Assembly (NCBI GenBank): GCA_033557465.1
Contig: CM066045.1
Coordinates: 133,693,596-133,757,595 of the forward strand
DNA length: 64,000 bases
Source of the DNA: Ichthyophis bannanicus
Lineage: Eukaryota; Chordata; Amphibia; Gymnophiona; Ichthyophiidae
Direction: 5' to 3'
The notes under the pieces are model-generated. The model had not been told where the DNA came from. It was given only the letters and a program-made list of their open reading frames with translations, and searched no databases. Position numbers and translations under genes: made by a program. Below, piece after piece: positions 20,560-31,573 of the stretch (positions are counted from its first letter, which is position 1; each line of letters opens with the position of its first letter).

Positions 20560-21440
20560 CTAGTCGTCCCCCAAAATCAGCTCCCTTATAGTTCTAGACC
20601 CACCCAACATCCGCTTCCTTCTAGTCCCAATCTCCCAAGCCCCATCAGCCCATTTCCAGTCCTAGCCCCCCATATGCTTTTTTCCAGTTCCATCAGCTCA
20701 TTTCCACTCTAAGCTCCCCAATCAGCCAATTTCCAATCCTAGCCCCCTTGTCAGTCCATTTCCAGCCCTATTCCAACTCCCCTCAGCTTGCTTCCAGTCC
20801 TATTCCAGCCCCCATCAGCCCATTTCCAGTCCTTCTCCCCCATTAGCCATTTCTAGTCCTATTCCAGCCCATCACCCATTTTCAGTCCTAGCCCCCCATA
20901 TGCTCTTTTCCAGCTCCAATCCTAGCCCCCTCGTCAGCCCATTTCCAGTCCTATTCCAGCCCCCATCAATCCATTTCCAGTCCTAGCCCCCCATATGCTC
21001 TTTTCCAGTTCCATTCCAGCCCCCCATCAGCCCATTTCCACTCCAAGCTCCCCCATAAGCCAATTTCCAGCCCCCTTGTCAGCCCTTTTCCAGTCCTAGC
21101 CCCCCTATCACAGCCCATTTCCAGTCCACGTTCCCACCCCATCACAGCCCACTTCCAGTTCTAGTCCCCCCCCCACCATTACAGCCCATTTGCAGTCCTA
21201 GCCTCTCCATCACAGTCCATTTCCAATCCAAGTCCCCCCATCACAACCCATTTGCACTCCTAGCCCCCCATTACAGTCCATTTCCAATCCAAGTCGCCCC
21301 CTATCACAGCCCATCCAGTCCTAGGCCCCCCCCATCACGGCCCATTTGCAGTCCTAGCCCCCCCATTAGAACCCATTTCCAGCCCCAGGTCCCCCTCCCT
21401 CCATCATCGCTCATCCAGTCCTAGCCCCTCCCCCGAACAC
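20560..21440. repeat. C-rich minisatellite in hAT-2
   Basis: Tandem units of about 25-45 bases with core CCCATTTCCAGTCCTAGCCC, often followed by CCCATCAG. Read on the minus strand the core GGACTGGAAATGGGCTG is close to units in hAT-1 (GACTGGAA..., 11380-11400) and in the region 55140-55310. Confidence 0.85.
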
Positions 21441-21485
21441 CCCCGCGGCCATCTAAAGGGCTGGAGAGGGAGCTTGGGAAGCGCG

Positions 21486-21678
21486 CGCGAGGCCCTGGCT
21501 CCCTCTGCACAGCCGCTAGCGTGAGGAGTCTTCCCTCACACTAGTGGCTGTATCTGTGAAGCCGCGAATGCCGGGAGAGGTTAAAGGCAATGCATTCGCG
21601 GCTTCACAGATACAGCCACTAGTGTGAGGGAAGACTCCTCATGCTATCGGCTGTGCATAGGGAGCCGGGGCCTCGTGC
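21486..21678. repeat. Long palindrome inside hAT-2
   Basis: Arms of about 86 bases (21486-21571 and 21592-21678) enclose a 20-base spacer. The inner 40 bases (GAGTCTTCCCTCACACTAGT outwards to GAAGCCGCGAATGC) pair perfectly; about six or seven mismatches lie further out. It sits between the minisatellite and the terminal repeat, the same place as the palindrome of hAT-1, but the sequence differs. Confidence 0.9.
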
Positions 21679-21788
21679 GGGCTTCCCCGGCTCCCTCTGC
21701 AGCTGTCCACATTGTGCATTAAGTGTTCACGTGGGGCCCTGTGTAAACAACATTATTGCACAATGGACGGGCTGGCCCTGCCCTCAAG

Positions 21789-21830
21789 GCAGCAGTTGTT
21801 CAGTCCACCTTTCAATGATCGCTACATAAG
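21789..21830 (+). mobile_element. DIRS fragment, right piece
   Basis: A short continuation of the fragment at 17476-17864 after hAT-2, ending where the CR1 copy begins. Support is its position beyond the target duplication and a weak protein match. Confidence 0.3.
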
Positions 21831-21963
21831 ATATGCCAATCCAGGTAACCACTACCTAGCAATTTCCCAAAAAAGACACACGGGTTCTACAACGCTTGTA
21901 CTGGGGAAAGAGAAATCTATTTGCATTGGTGTGATATACCGACCTCCCTCATAAGAGGAAGAG

Positions 21964-22683
21964 GTGGACAGAGAGTTAATTGAAGACATACTCAGCATTG
22001 CTAGGAAAGGGAAAATGCTACTGATAGGAGATTTCAATATGCCAGATGTTGATTGGCACATTCCTGCTGCAGTATCATCTAGAAGTAAGGCGATCCTGGA
22101 TTCTCTACAGGGAGAACTATTCAGGCAATTGGTAACAGACCCCACATGTGAAGGGGCCATACTGGTCTTGGTGATTACCAATGGTGAAAGTGTTTCTGAT
22201 GTTGTAGTGGGAGATCATTTTGCATCCAGTGATCACCAAATGGTGTGGTTCAGTATTAGGACTAGGGCTGTTAGAATCCATTCCAAGGTGAGGATCTTAG
22301 ACTTTAGGAAGACTAACTTTGCGAAGATGGGCCAATACCTCAGGGAGTCGTTAGTGGGATGGGAACAGCTGGGGGATGTAGAAAAACAGTGGGCAAAACT
22401 GAAAGGGGATATTTTAAGGGCAACCAACCTTTTTGTTAAAATGGTAAATAAAGGTAAAAGGAAAAGGAGACCGCTATGGTTTTCAAAAGAAGTAGCTGAA
22501 AAAGTGAAGAAAAAGAGGGTGGCCTTCATGAAATACAAGAGATCACAGAGAGAGGAAGACAGGCATCTGTATTTGGAAAAACTTAGAGAAGCTAGCAAAG
22601 TAGTCAAGAAGGCAAAGATTCAAAAGGAGGAGGAAATAGCCAATGCAATAAAATGGGGGGTTAAGACATTTTTCAGATATTAG
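21964..22683 (+). pseudogene. CR1-a endonuclease C-terminal part and linker
   Basis: The frame encodes LLIGDFNMPDVDW and GDHFASSDHQMVWF, the APE-type endonuclease motifs with the catalytic Asp and the final SDH, then a Lys-rich linker (FSKEVAEKVKKKR). The N-terminal half of the endonuclease is missing because the copy is truncated, and the frame changes before RT. This enzyme nicks target DNA in LINE retrotransposition. Confidence 0.8.
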
Positions 22684-22768
22684 TGAGAAGAGGAAAGGCA
22701 AAAGTGGTATTGTCAGACTCAAGGGTGCAGGGGAGGAATATGTAGAAGCTGATAAGGATAAAGCGGAA

Positions 22769-23890
22769 TTGCTTAAATATTTTTGTTCTGTGTTCACAGA
22801 TGAAGAACCAGGAGCAGGACCTCAGAAAACACCCACAAATAGGAACAGAAGCGAGGGACATCTTGAACAATTTTCAGAAGACTGTGTTCATGAGAAACTA
22901 GCTAAACTTAAAGTAGACAAAGCGATGGGACCGGATGGGATACACCCTAGAATACTGAGGGAACTTGGGGACGTTCTAGCAACTCCACTGACTGACCTTT
23001 TCAGTGCCTCGTTGGAGTCGGGAGTGGTGCCAAAGGACTGGAGAGAGGCTCATGTGGTGCCTTTACACAAAAGCGGAAGTAAGGATGTGGTTGAAAACTA
23101 CAGGCCGGTTAGTTTAACTTCTGTGGTGAGTAAATTATTGGAAACGCTACTGAAAGAGAAAATAGTGAGGTTTCTGGAGTCCAGCAGATTACAGGATCCG
23201 AGGCAGCATGGATTCACCAGAGGCAGTAATCTGATTGATTTCTTTGACTGGGTGACCAGGGAGTTGGACCGAGGGAGAGATCTAGATGTGGTGTATTTAG
23301 ATTTCAGCAAAGCCTTTGACACTGTTCCTCACAGGCGACTTATAAACAAACTGAGCACCCTAGGGATGGACCCTAAAGTTACTGCTTGGGTTAGAAATTG
23401 GTTGAGTGGGAGGCGACAAAGAGTACAGGTAAATGGAGCTCACTCTGAGGAGAAGGATGTTACCAGTGGTGTGCCCCAGGGATCTGTCCTTGGTCCGATT
23501 CTTTTTAACATCTTTGTTAGTGATATAGCGGAAGGGCTGTCGGGTAAGGTTTGCCTCTTTGTGGATGATACCAAAATCTGCAATAGAGTAGACACCCAGG
23601 AAGGTGTAGATAACATGAGGAGAGATCTAGCTAAGCTTGAAGAATGGTCTAGAATTTGGCGGCTGGGATTTAATGTTAAAAAATGTAAGGTCATGCATTT
23701 GGGCTGCAGCAATCCAAGGGAGCAATATAGTATAGGGGATGAAGTACTTTTGTCCACTAAAGAAGAGCGGGACCTAGGCGTGGTTGTGTCTGATCTTAAA
23801 GTAGCTAAACAGGTAGAAAAGGAGACTGCAAAGCTAGAAGGATGCTTGGGTGTATACGAAGAGGAATGGCTAGCAGAAAAAAGGAGGTGA
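22769..23890 (+). pseudogene. CR1-a reverse transcriptase
   Basis: RT motifs appear in order: KAMGPDGIHPRIL, ENYRPVSLTSV, QHGFTRGSN, VYLDFSKAFDTVPH, GVPQGSVLGPILFNIF and the catalytic site as FVDD (23558-23569; FADD is usual), then LGFNVKKCKVMHLG. The frame stops at 23890. The conserved C-terminal part continues in another frame (23989-24372, QRVATKMINGH to RVVDPWNSLPLE). It is out of frame with the endonuclease part. Confidence 0.85.
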
Positions 23891-24440
23891 TAATGCCTTT
23901 GTATAAGTCTTTGGTGCGACCTCATTTGGAGTATAGTGTGCAATTCTGGAGACCGCACCTTCAAAAGGATGTGAACAGGATGGAGTAGGTGCAGAGGGTG
24001 GCTACTAAAATGATTAATGGGCATCATTATAAAGCATATGAGGACAGACTGAAGGATTTTAATATGTACACCTTAGAGGAAAGGCGGGATAGAGGTGATA
24101 TGATTGAGATGTTTAAATACCTCCGTGGCATAAATGTTCAGGGAGAGATCCTCTTTCAATTGAAAGCAAGTTCTGCTACGAGGGGACATGGGATGAGGGT
24201 GAAGGGAGATAGATTCAGGAGTGATATGCAGAAATATTTCTTTACAGAAAGAGTAGTGGATCCATGGAATAGTCTCCCATTGGAGGTGGTAGAGATGAGG
24301 ACAGTAACTGAATTCAAAAAAGCATGGGACAAACACAGAGGATCTCTAAAGGTAAAAAAGGGACTGTTGTAGTTGATATGGAAGGACAGACTAGATAGGC
24401 CATGTGGTCTTTTTCTGTCATCATATTTCTATGTTTCTAT

Positions 24441-25849
24441 GTAAGCAGTAGATTTCCTAGGTCCTCTTAAATAATGGTTTATGGATATTTCCTCCAGTAA
24501 CTTGTCCAAACCTTTTTTAAACCTGACTACACTAACAGCTTTTACTACTTCCTCCGGTAACAAATTACAGAGTTTGGTTACGTATTGAGTAAAAAAATAT
24601 TTTCTCTTATTAGTCTTTAAATGGGTTACAATGTAGCTTCATTTCATGTTCCCTAGCCTTTCTTCTTTTTTGATGATGTAAGCAATCGATCTACGTTTAC
24701 CCTTTCCACACCATTCATTAATTTATAGATCTCTATCATATCTCTCCTCAGCTGTCTCTTTTCCAGGTTGAAGAACCCTAACCTTTTTAGCCTTTCCTCA
24801 TAGGGATGTCCTTCCATTCCCTTTACCCTTTTGGTTGCTCTTCTCTGTACCTTTTCTAATTACGTTATATCCTTTTTAAGATACGGCGATCAGAATTGCG
24901 CACAATATTCAAGGTGCAGTTGCATCATGGAGCGATACAGAGGCATTATAGTATCTTTTATTTTATTCTCCATTCCTTTCCTTATGATTCCCAGCATTCT
25001 ATTTGCCTTCCTTCCCTCCGGACGGAGGGTTTCAATGTGTTATCCACGATGACGCCTAAATCTTTTTCCTAGGTGGTGATTCCTAATGTGGAACCTTGCA
25101 TCGTGTAACCATAGTTTCGGTTGTTATTTCCTAGGTGCATAACTTTTCCCTTGTCCACATTAAATTTCATTTGCCTTTGGAACGTCCAATCTTCCAATTT
25201 ATCAAGGTCCTCTTGCAATTTTTCACAATCCTCATGGATTTTAATAACTTTGAATAATTTTGTGTCATCTGCAGATTTGATTACCTCACTCGTTATTCCC
25301 ATTTCCAGGTCATTTATGAATATGTAAAAAGCAGTGGAGCCAGCACAGATCCCTGGGATACTCCACTAGTTACCTTTTTCCATTGGGAAAATTGGCCATT
25401 TAGCCCTACCTTCTGCTTTGTCTTTTAACCAGTTCCTGATCCACAATAGTACACTGCCTCCTATCCCATGACTTTTTAATTTCGCCAGAAGTCTCTCATG
25501 AGGGACCTTATCAAAGGCTTTCTGAAAATGCAGATGTGCTATATCGACTGGTTCACCTTGGTCTACCTGTTTGTTCACAACTTTAAAAAAAAACCAGATT
25601 AGTAAGACAAGGCCTTCCTCAGCTAAAGCCATGTTGGCTTTCTCCCATTAAACCATGACTATCTACATGTTCAGTAATTTTGTTCTTTATAGTGGTTTCT
25701 ACCATTTTGCCCAGTACTGATATCAGGCTCACCAGTCTGTGGTTTTCCGGATCATCCCTGGAACCCTTTTTAAAAATTGGCGTTTCAATGGCCATTTGCC
25801 AATCTTCAGATATTACATATGTTTTTAGCGATAGTTCACAGTACATCTA
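24441..25849 (-). mobile_element. CR1 LINE copy of a second family (CR1-b), antisense, decayed
   Basis: The stretch is the reverse complement of a LINE close to the CR1-b copy at 32165-33330. Minus-strand ORFs at 25619-25846 (MAIETPIFKKGSRDDPENHR), 25366-25632 (HLHFQKAFDKVPHERLLAKL) and 25069-25302 (SADDTKLFKV) give RT motifs in separate frames. It lies directly against CR1-a on the left and DIRS-d on the right. Confidence 0.8.
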
Positions 25850-26946
25850 CGGTCCATTCTCCCAGTACCTCCCTCTGAGAGAGGCGTGGGAAGGTATTCT
25901 ACTATAGACTTTGCTGCCCTAAAGAAGGATGATTCCTTTCACCCCATTCTCGATTTCAAGGAAGTCAACCACAGCTTACGAATTTCCTGATTTTGGATGG
26001 AGACACTGTGGTCCGTTATTCAGTCCATTTGGCGAGGAGAGTTTCTTGCTTCCTTGGACCTCGGGGTGACCTACTTTCACATTCTGATCAGACTGGATTC
26101 TCAGTGCTTTCTCAGGTTTGCGATTCTGGGCGAACAGTTCCAGTTTTGTGCTTTCCCATTTGGGCTGGCGACTGCACCCCAGACCTTTTCTAAGGTCTTG
26201 GTAGTAGTGGTGGCAATGACTGGCTTATCTGCGCCAAGACCCGATTGGAAGCCTTCCGCTGGATATGTTAGGTGGTCCAGCAGCTCGGGGATCTCGGATG
26301 GATATTCAATCACAGCAAAAGCTGCTTGATGCCTTGCCAAAATCTGGAATTTCTCGGCGCTCATTTCGACACTTTCCCACTGCCGAATGTTGGAGCTAGT
26401 TCTGCTATCAGCTCTGCCAATTTCTGAAACTTCAGGCTTCCTGGGTTTGGGATTATCTGCAGTTGCTTAGGGCAATGGCCGCCACTCTGGATTTTAGTAC
26501 TTTGGAGCTCATATGCACCATTTGAAGCGAGCCTTACTAACACGTTGGTCCTCCTGCTCCCAGAATTACAATGTGCATCTGCTCCTTCCTCTATGTGGGC
26601 GTAACAGCCTCAATTGGTGGGCTTCTCCCACAACATGCTCTTGGTTATGCTGCTCGAGGCACCAGCATGGATAATGCTTACCACCGATGGCAGCCTCGGC
26701 AGTTGGGGAGCCCACTGCCTGGGTCGCAACACTCAGGGCGTCTGGTCCAAGATGGAGTCCAAATGAGCCTGGAGGCGAGGGCATTTGTTTGGCCCTGGTA
26801 CACTTCATCATCCTATTCTGGAGTCGAGCTCTTCGAGTTCTGTCGGACATCTCCACGGCATTAGCATATGCCAATGACCAGGGCAGCACCAAATGTCTGG
26901 GGATGGCATGTGAGATGCAGCTCTTGTTCCCCTGCGTGGAATGTTA
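25850..26946 (+). mobile_element. DIRS-d, left piece (RT and RNase H), decayed
   Basis: Near 25900 the frame reads into a DIRS RT (DDSFHPILDFKEVNHSLRI; FQFCAFPFGLATAPQTFSKV at about 26130-26190). RNase H follows (ALVHFIILFWSRALRVLSD to AYANDQGSTKCLGM). At about 26946 an antisense CR1 interrupts it. The same protein resumes at 41530 with LSAQHIAENENVQAYYLSSR, so the two parts were once contiguous. The YLDD catalytic region is missing or destroyed. Confidence 0.7.
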
Positions 26947-27279
26947 TAGAAATATAGAAACATGACAGCAGAAAAAGACCACATGACTCATCTAGTCTGC
27001 CCTTCCATATCAACTACAGTAGTCCCCTTTTTACCTTTAGAGATCCTGTGTGTTTGTCCCATGCTTTTTTTAATTCAGATATTGTTCTTGTCTGCCACCT
27101 CCATTGGGAGACTATTCCATTCATCTATCACTTTTTCTGTAAAGAAATATTTACGTATATTACTCCTAAGTCTATCATCTTTCACCTTTACCCTATGTCC
27201 CCTCGTAGCAGAGCTTGTTTTCAATTGAAAGACTCTCCTCTTGTGCATTTATGCCACAGAGGTATTTAAACATGTCTAT
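26947..27279 (-). mobile_element. CR1-a copy, antisense, left piece
   Basis: This is the reverse complement of the 3' end of CR1-a (from ATAGAAATATAGAAACATGA on). It is split by element B at 27280 and continues at 40972. Confidence 0.8.
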
Positions 27280-28642
27280 TGTCACCCACTAACGTACCCA
27301 GAGGCTAAAAAGGGCTTGGGTCATTTTGATGGGGCAGTATTTTTATGGCTAGAGCTCCTATGAAGGCATTTTGCAAAGCCTTCTGGATCCTGTAGTTTTC
27401 ACCATTAGCCAACAAAGTGTAGTTGAAGCAGAGGGTAAGGTTTAAACTCAGGCTTTATTCCCCGTCCGGGGTGGATTCATAACAGTGGAACTTAAAGCAG
27501 GTCAGACCCTTCGTCTGATAACACAATTAAAGAAAAATACTTTCAACAAAACTTAGCTTTCTTCAGCATTAAACCAGGAACAAAAAGTAACAGAAAACAG
27601 TTCCTTTTACTCACGGAACTCTGGCACCTGTTTCTTCTCATAAACAGTTCTGGCTGCTTTTAACATAGAGATGCTATACAATCAGATAATGTGTACGTGC
27701 AGTCCATCTCATTTTCCTCTAAATATTCCTCAAGAGGTTCAATCTGCATCTCCTCTTCATCAGAGTAAACTTCTGGCTCCCAATTGCCGTTAAAGTTTAT
27801 ACGGTTCTTGTCGGGGAGTTAAAACACTCTCCTCCCCCACTATACCAGTGGCCCGTGGGTAACTACCGTATTTCCTGTAGTTGGGTTCCTGAGAACTACA
27901 AAGCTGGTACGAGCATAGAAAGTCAGGGTATTGCAAACCTCTCTTATTAGGGTAAATACGCCTACCTTTAGGCACTGCTGTTTCCTGCTCTCTCGGATAA
28001 GCACAGCTCTGCTTTGAAGCCCCTTTTCCACGGTGTTTCTCTGACTCATTCAAATGTGTTTCAGGGTAAAAGTTTTCCCCTTCTGCATTTCTGGTGTTAG
28101 GTAATTTATATCTTAAAGCCTTGGCTGTTGGACTGCCTTCTCTGCTTGCCTCTCAGCAACGCTCCTGGGAATATTGAGAGGCTGTGCACTGCTGTTCCCA
28201 ACAGCTTCTCTGAGAATCACCAACCTCATGTACTCTGGATAACCCCCTTAGCTCCGTCCTCACAGCTCCACGGACACTGCTCTCAAGCTCAGCAGTTCCT
28301 AACGGTTCTCGCATAGTTCCAACTACAGCCCTTGTAGTTCCTACTACTTCTCTCTCCGTTCTACTTTCTCCTTCAGTTCCTCCTCTACCTTCCGGTAAGT
28401 GATTTTTAAGTACGTTCAAACTGGTGTTAGCCTGGGCTTCGCCCCCATGCAGGTGCTCTTCATTTTCTAATGAATTCTGTGCTCCCTTTCTGTTCGGGCG
28501 TTCCCTAACACCTCGTGGCTTTGTTTTCATCTGTTGCTCATAGCAACCTTTCCCCCATGTGTGAACCTGAGCTGTCAGTTTCCCTTACATTTTGCTCACA
28601 ATCCCCTACTTCCATGGGTTCTGATGGCGCTACCTTATGACA
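27280..28642 (-). repeat. 3' LTR of element B
   Basis: The repeat starts TGTCACCC and ends TTATGACA on the + strand. It is 1363 bp long, with an antisense poly(A) signal (TTTATT, 27464-27469). On the minus strand a start codon 28 bases in opens a frame (MEVGDCEQNV) that is broken by a one-base difference near 28550 and continues in ORF 28153-28530. The right LTR lacks that break but has another near 40774, so the shared ancestor probably had one long ORF. Confidence 0.85.
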
Positions 28643-30281
28643 GATCCCCCCCCCTTAAAATATTACGGGCTGCCGGGTGACTAACCGGACAGCACGTAAT
28701 CATCTCTTGGGTTCTGTCTCGCTGCCTTACATAGTCCAAGCAGACCGTGGCCAATCTCTCCTTCCAAGGTTTTAGAACGTTCAAGTGGTATACCTGCTGA
28801 CGTCCCCTCTCATTCTCCACCTTGTATGTCACAGGACCTACTTTCTTTATTACTGTACACGGTCCCTTCCACTGGGCCTCAAACTTGGGTCCCGGGTCCG
28901 CTACTTGGACAAGGACTTTATCCCCTATGCTCAGGTGCCTTTCTCTTGTGCTCCTGTCATAGTAACGTTTTTGCTTTTCTTTGCTGGCCTGCAAATTTTC
29001 TCTTGAGGCCTTTGCAGTTCTTTCTAAGCGTTCCCTCAAGTTTTTAAGGAATTGAGGCACCCCAACTTCCTGCGAGTCTGGCTCCACCCACTGTTCATGG
29101 AGAATGTCTAAAATTCCCCTAGGGGCCCTGCCAAACATAAGCTCATATGGGGACGCTTTTAATGACGTCTGTATGCGTTCTCGACATGCATAAACTACAA
29201 ATGGGAGTAGGGTATCCCATTCACTCATCTCTCCCTTCTTTAAACTCCTCCGAAGCATCTGTTTCAAAGACTGATTCATCCTCTCAACAAGTCCATTTGT
29301 TTGAGGATGATAGGCTGCAGTCTTTATGTGCCTTATGCCAAAGGCTTCCCACACCGTTGCTAAGTGTTTTGATAAGAAATTGCTCCCTTGGTCAGTCAAT
29401 ACCTCCCTGGGAAAACCCACTTCACAAAAGAGCTTTACCAGCTCTTGGGCTATTACTCTGGCCGATGTACTCCTTAAGGGAATAGCCCATGGGAATCTAG
29501 TTGCGTGGTCTACTACCACCAATAAATACTGAAATCCTCTGGGCGTACGGATCAGGGGTCCTACGATATCCATACCTATGCGTTCCATAGGTACTGCTAT
29601 GGTGGGTGTGGATACCATCGATACAGCTTTCGGCTTTAAAGCTGTGACCCTCTGACAAGTTGGACAAGCCTCGCAGTATTGTTTAGTCTCTTTAAAGACC
29701 CCTGGCCAATAGAATCGAACCAATATTTGGTCCAGGGTGCCTTGGACTCCCTTATGGCTGCCTATGCGGTGGTCGTGTGCCAACCTTAGTACTGTGGCTT
29801 TAAATGTCGTTGGCATGACCAATTGTTTCCTTATCGCTCCGGAATACAGGTCAGTACTTTCCCTATATAGGATTTCCTTTTCCAGGAAAAACCTGGGTAG
29901 GGTAGGCCGGATTTCCCTGGCCCATTCGAAAGCTCTCTTTAGAGCTGGGTCAGCCTGCTGTTCGGCTGGGAATGAGGGGAACTTGCTCACCACCTCGGCA
30001 GGTACCCAAGGTAACCCTGCACCCGCCTCCAGCTCGGCCCTCCCCCGGGTCCTTTGACGCCTCTCTTGGCGTTTTTTGGCTTTCGCCTTCCTGCCTTCCT
30101 TAACCGGTTCGTGTATTAGTTCATCATGTGTGGGCAGAATGCCTAATCCACCCCCATCTAATTCCTCCTCTTGGGGTTCTTCCTCCCCCTCAGGCTCCCC
30201 GGGATCCTCGGATGCTATCCTTCCTTCCCCTGAGGTCCCTGCCTGCGATCGGGTAGATATTAGGCCGGTCCGGGTATTCAA
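28635..30281 (-). CDS. Integrase of element B with protease-linker leader, 548 codons
   Basis: An open frame carries, in order, an acidic linker, an H2C2 zinc-binding domain (HRIGSH, then CEACPTC), the catalytic core and a C-terminal GPY/F-type module (WKGPCTVIKKVGPVTYKV). The core has D in GMDIVGPL, D in LTDQGSNF and E in GLVERMNQ, with exactly 35 residues between the last two (DD35E). It would insert element cDNA into chromosomes. After KPWKERLATV come about 40 residues ending ITCC and ARNIL, the same tail that follows RNase H in element A. Gmr1-like elements normally continue from here into RT; here RT and RNase H are absent and the frame remains open. An in-frame stop (30324-30326) separates it from the protease frame. 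Confidence 0.85.
   Translation of the reverse strand: MNTRTGLISTRSQAGTSGEGRIASEDPGEPEGEEEPQEEELDGGGLGILPTHDELIHEPVKEGRKAKAKKRQERRQRTRGRAELEAGAGLPWVPAEVVSKFPSFPAEQQADPALKRAFEWAREIRPTLPRFFLEKEILYRESTDLYSGAIRKQLVMPTTFKATVLRLAHDHRIGSHKGVQGTLDQILVRFYWPGVFKETKQYCEACPTCQRVTALKPKAVSMVSTPTIAVPMERIGMDIVGPLIRTPRGFQYLLVVVDHATRFPWAIPLRSTSARVIAQELVKLFCEVGFPREVLTDQGSNFLSKHLATVWEAFGIRHIKTAAYHPQTNGLVERMNQSLKQMLRRSLKKGEMSEWDTLLPFVVYACRERIQTSLKASPYELMFGRAPRGILDILHEQWVEPDSQEVGVPQFLKNLRERLERTAKASRENLQASKEKQKRYYDRSTRERHLSIGDKVLVQVADPGPKFEAQWKGPCTVIKKVGPVTYKVENERGRQQVYHLNVLKPWKERLATVCLDYVRQRDRTQEMITCCPVSHPAARNILRGGDLS
28643..28658 (-). promoter_or_regulatory. Polypurine tract of element B
   Basis: On the minus strand a run of A and about nine G directly precedes the TGTCA start of the 3' LTR, as in element A (2131-2144). 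Confidence 0.65.
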
Positions 30282-30323
30282 CCCTACCGCTAGACCCTTG
30301 AGAAAGAGTGGCCAGTCCCTGCC

Positions 30324-30710
30324 TCAAATGACATCTCTAGGCAATGTAGGGATTATGGCTACCTGTAATGTGTGTTCTCTATCTACAGCACGTATAAATA
30401 ACCTCTGTGAAGGATAACAGGAAAATGCCCCGTGTATGCATTTTAAACGGATCTGGCTTTCTGCTTGCCTCGGGGCTGACCGACGGCGCCTCTCAATGGC
30501 TTCCCAGAGCTTGGACGTAATCATGCTCTGGTCAACACCTGAGTCAAGCAGCGCCAGCATTTCCACCCCTTCTACCTGAACAGGAATCAGGAACCCATCT
30601 TGTGCTGGCTTTTCTCTCCCAGCCATGAGGATAGTCCGCTCCGTGCAGTCTTTTTGGAAGTGGCCCGCTCGCCCGCACACATAACATTTCCCTTTGTGTA
30701 TAGAAAACAA
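30324..30710 (-). pseudogene. CCHC knuckle and protease of element B
   Basis: On the minus strand a CCHC zinc knuckle (CYVCGRAGHFQKDC) leads to an aspartic protease with active-site motif ALLDSGVDQS (DSG, with V where A is common). A stop codon (TGA, 30324-30326) falls in the ILGRDW-type C-terminal motif, after which the frame continues into the linker and integrase. The gag sequence that should precede the knuckle is displaced by an inverted block (30706-30958). Confidence 0.75.
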
Positions 30711-30958
30711 TGTCATCATTATCTTGGAGCAGTTTCTCCAGGCTGTGCCTACCGAGGTAAAAAAGTATCTCACCTTGCAAAATTGTCAGAATACCAATGA
30801 TGCAGCCAGTCTAGCTGAACGCTATTTTGAGGCTCAGATAGTGGGCACCTCAGAAATAGGTCTGAGGAAAGCAGCAGGCATGGCAGAGCATAAAAGAGAG
30901 AAATATATTAAAGGGAAAATGTTTAATGTATGTGGTAAGAATACTAATTATATCTAGC
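30706..30958 (+). repeat. Inverted gag block inside element B
   Basis: This block encodes, on the + strand, gag sequence that should lie on the minus strand: IIILEQFLQAVPTEVKKYL, then SLAERYFEAQ, then KGK followed by a knuckle start (VCGK). The minus-strand gag breaks off at MEAVLDII just to the right. The minus-strand knuckle (KGKCYVCG) begins just to the left. Because the block carries its own partial knuckle, it may come from a second copy rather than from a simple flip. Confidence 0.6.
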
Positions 30959-31573
30959 ACTGCTTCCATTGTCCTCTGCTCAGGGGTTAACCACTTGTAG
31001 GCCAAATTCTTTAATCTCTGCTGCAGAGCTTTAGGGGTTTCTTGGGCCCTCATCCTAGCTTCTCTAAACAGCCTGCGATAATGCATGCTAGATAGGCCCA
31101 ACCTATCCTTAACTGCCCTTTTTATCTCCTCGTAGTCAGTAGCAAGGATGGCAGGCATTGCTTTATAGGCAGAGAGAGCTTCCCCGGTGAGAGATACAGC
31201 AAAGCGGGTAGCCCACTACTCTCGTGGCCATTTCAGTGCCCCCCACTATTCGTTCAAAGGCATCAATAAAATCATCAATGTTGTCCTGTGGACTTAACTG
31301 TCCCAACGTAAACGCATGACTCGCATTAAGTCCTACCCCTGGAACTACGTAGGGGTTCTCAGTCCCATGTCCTGGTGACTTTTCCAAAAATGCCCTCATG
31401 GTCTCCAGAAGTGGCCTCTGCTGCTCCATGATCATTTTTGCTGTTTGCTCTTGCATGTACCGTGCTAACTCCAGTTGTTTGTCCCACTGGTGTTGCATCC
31501 AGCTCATTATGTCTTGGGCCTCCATCTTCTTGCTGTGACCCTGCGGAGAAAAGAAGAGAAAGAAAACCACCAA
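30959..31573 (-). pseudogene. Gag N-terminal region of element B, frameshifted
   Basis: Two minus-strand ORFs give a gag protein. The first (start MEAQDIMSWM near 31524) has a Gln-rich helical segment and ends DDFIDAFERIVGGTEMA. The second (30850-31158) has AILATDYEEIKRAVKDRLGL and ALQQRLKNLAYKWLTPEQRT, a SCAN-like capsid segment. A one-base frame change near 31205-31215 separates them; reading continues directly from one to the other in the alternate frame. The gag protein would form the particle in which cDNA is made. Confidence 0.75.

Larger units (their letters stand above)
17865..21780 (-). mobile_element. hAT-2, non-autonomous hAT transposon split by a solo LTR
   Basis: Termini are CAGGGGCGGCCC at 17865 and GGCTGGCCCTG at 21780. 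The flanks are 8-bp duplications with one difference (CTCTCAAG at 17857-17864, CCCTCAAG at 21781-21788). Read on the minus strand it has the same plan as hAT-1: terminal repeat, long palindrome (21486-21678), G-rich minisatellite (20560-21440) and AT-rich DNA. The segment AAAATAAAAAGTATTTTTCT next to ACCT matches hAT-1 (complement of about 11715-11745), giving the uninterrupted target of the solo LTR. No transposase remains. Confidence 0.8.
21831..24440 (+). mobile_element. CR1 LINE copy (CR1-a), 5'-truncated
   Basis: The copy includes the end of the endonuclease domain, the RT domain and a 3' end with the CR1-type octamer repeats (TTTCTATGTTTCTATG, about 24425-24440). The coding parts lie in different frames, so it is inactive. 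The left border is approximate. Antisense copies of the same family are at 6011-6292 and 26947-27279/40972-41529. Confidence 0.85.

Noticed and set aside
20560..21440. CRISPR-like array
   Set aside because: The units vary in length, have no constant repeat with unique spacers, and sit in a hAT transposon of a vertebrate genome.
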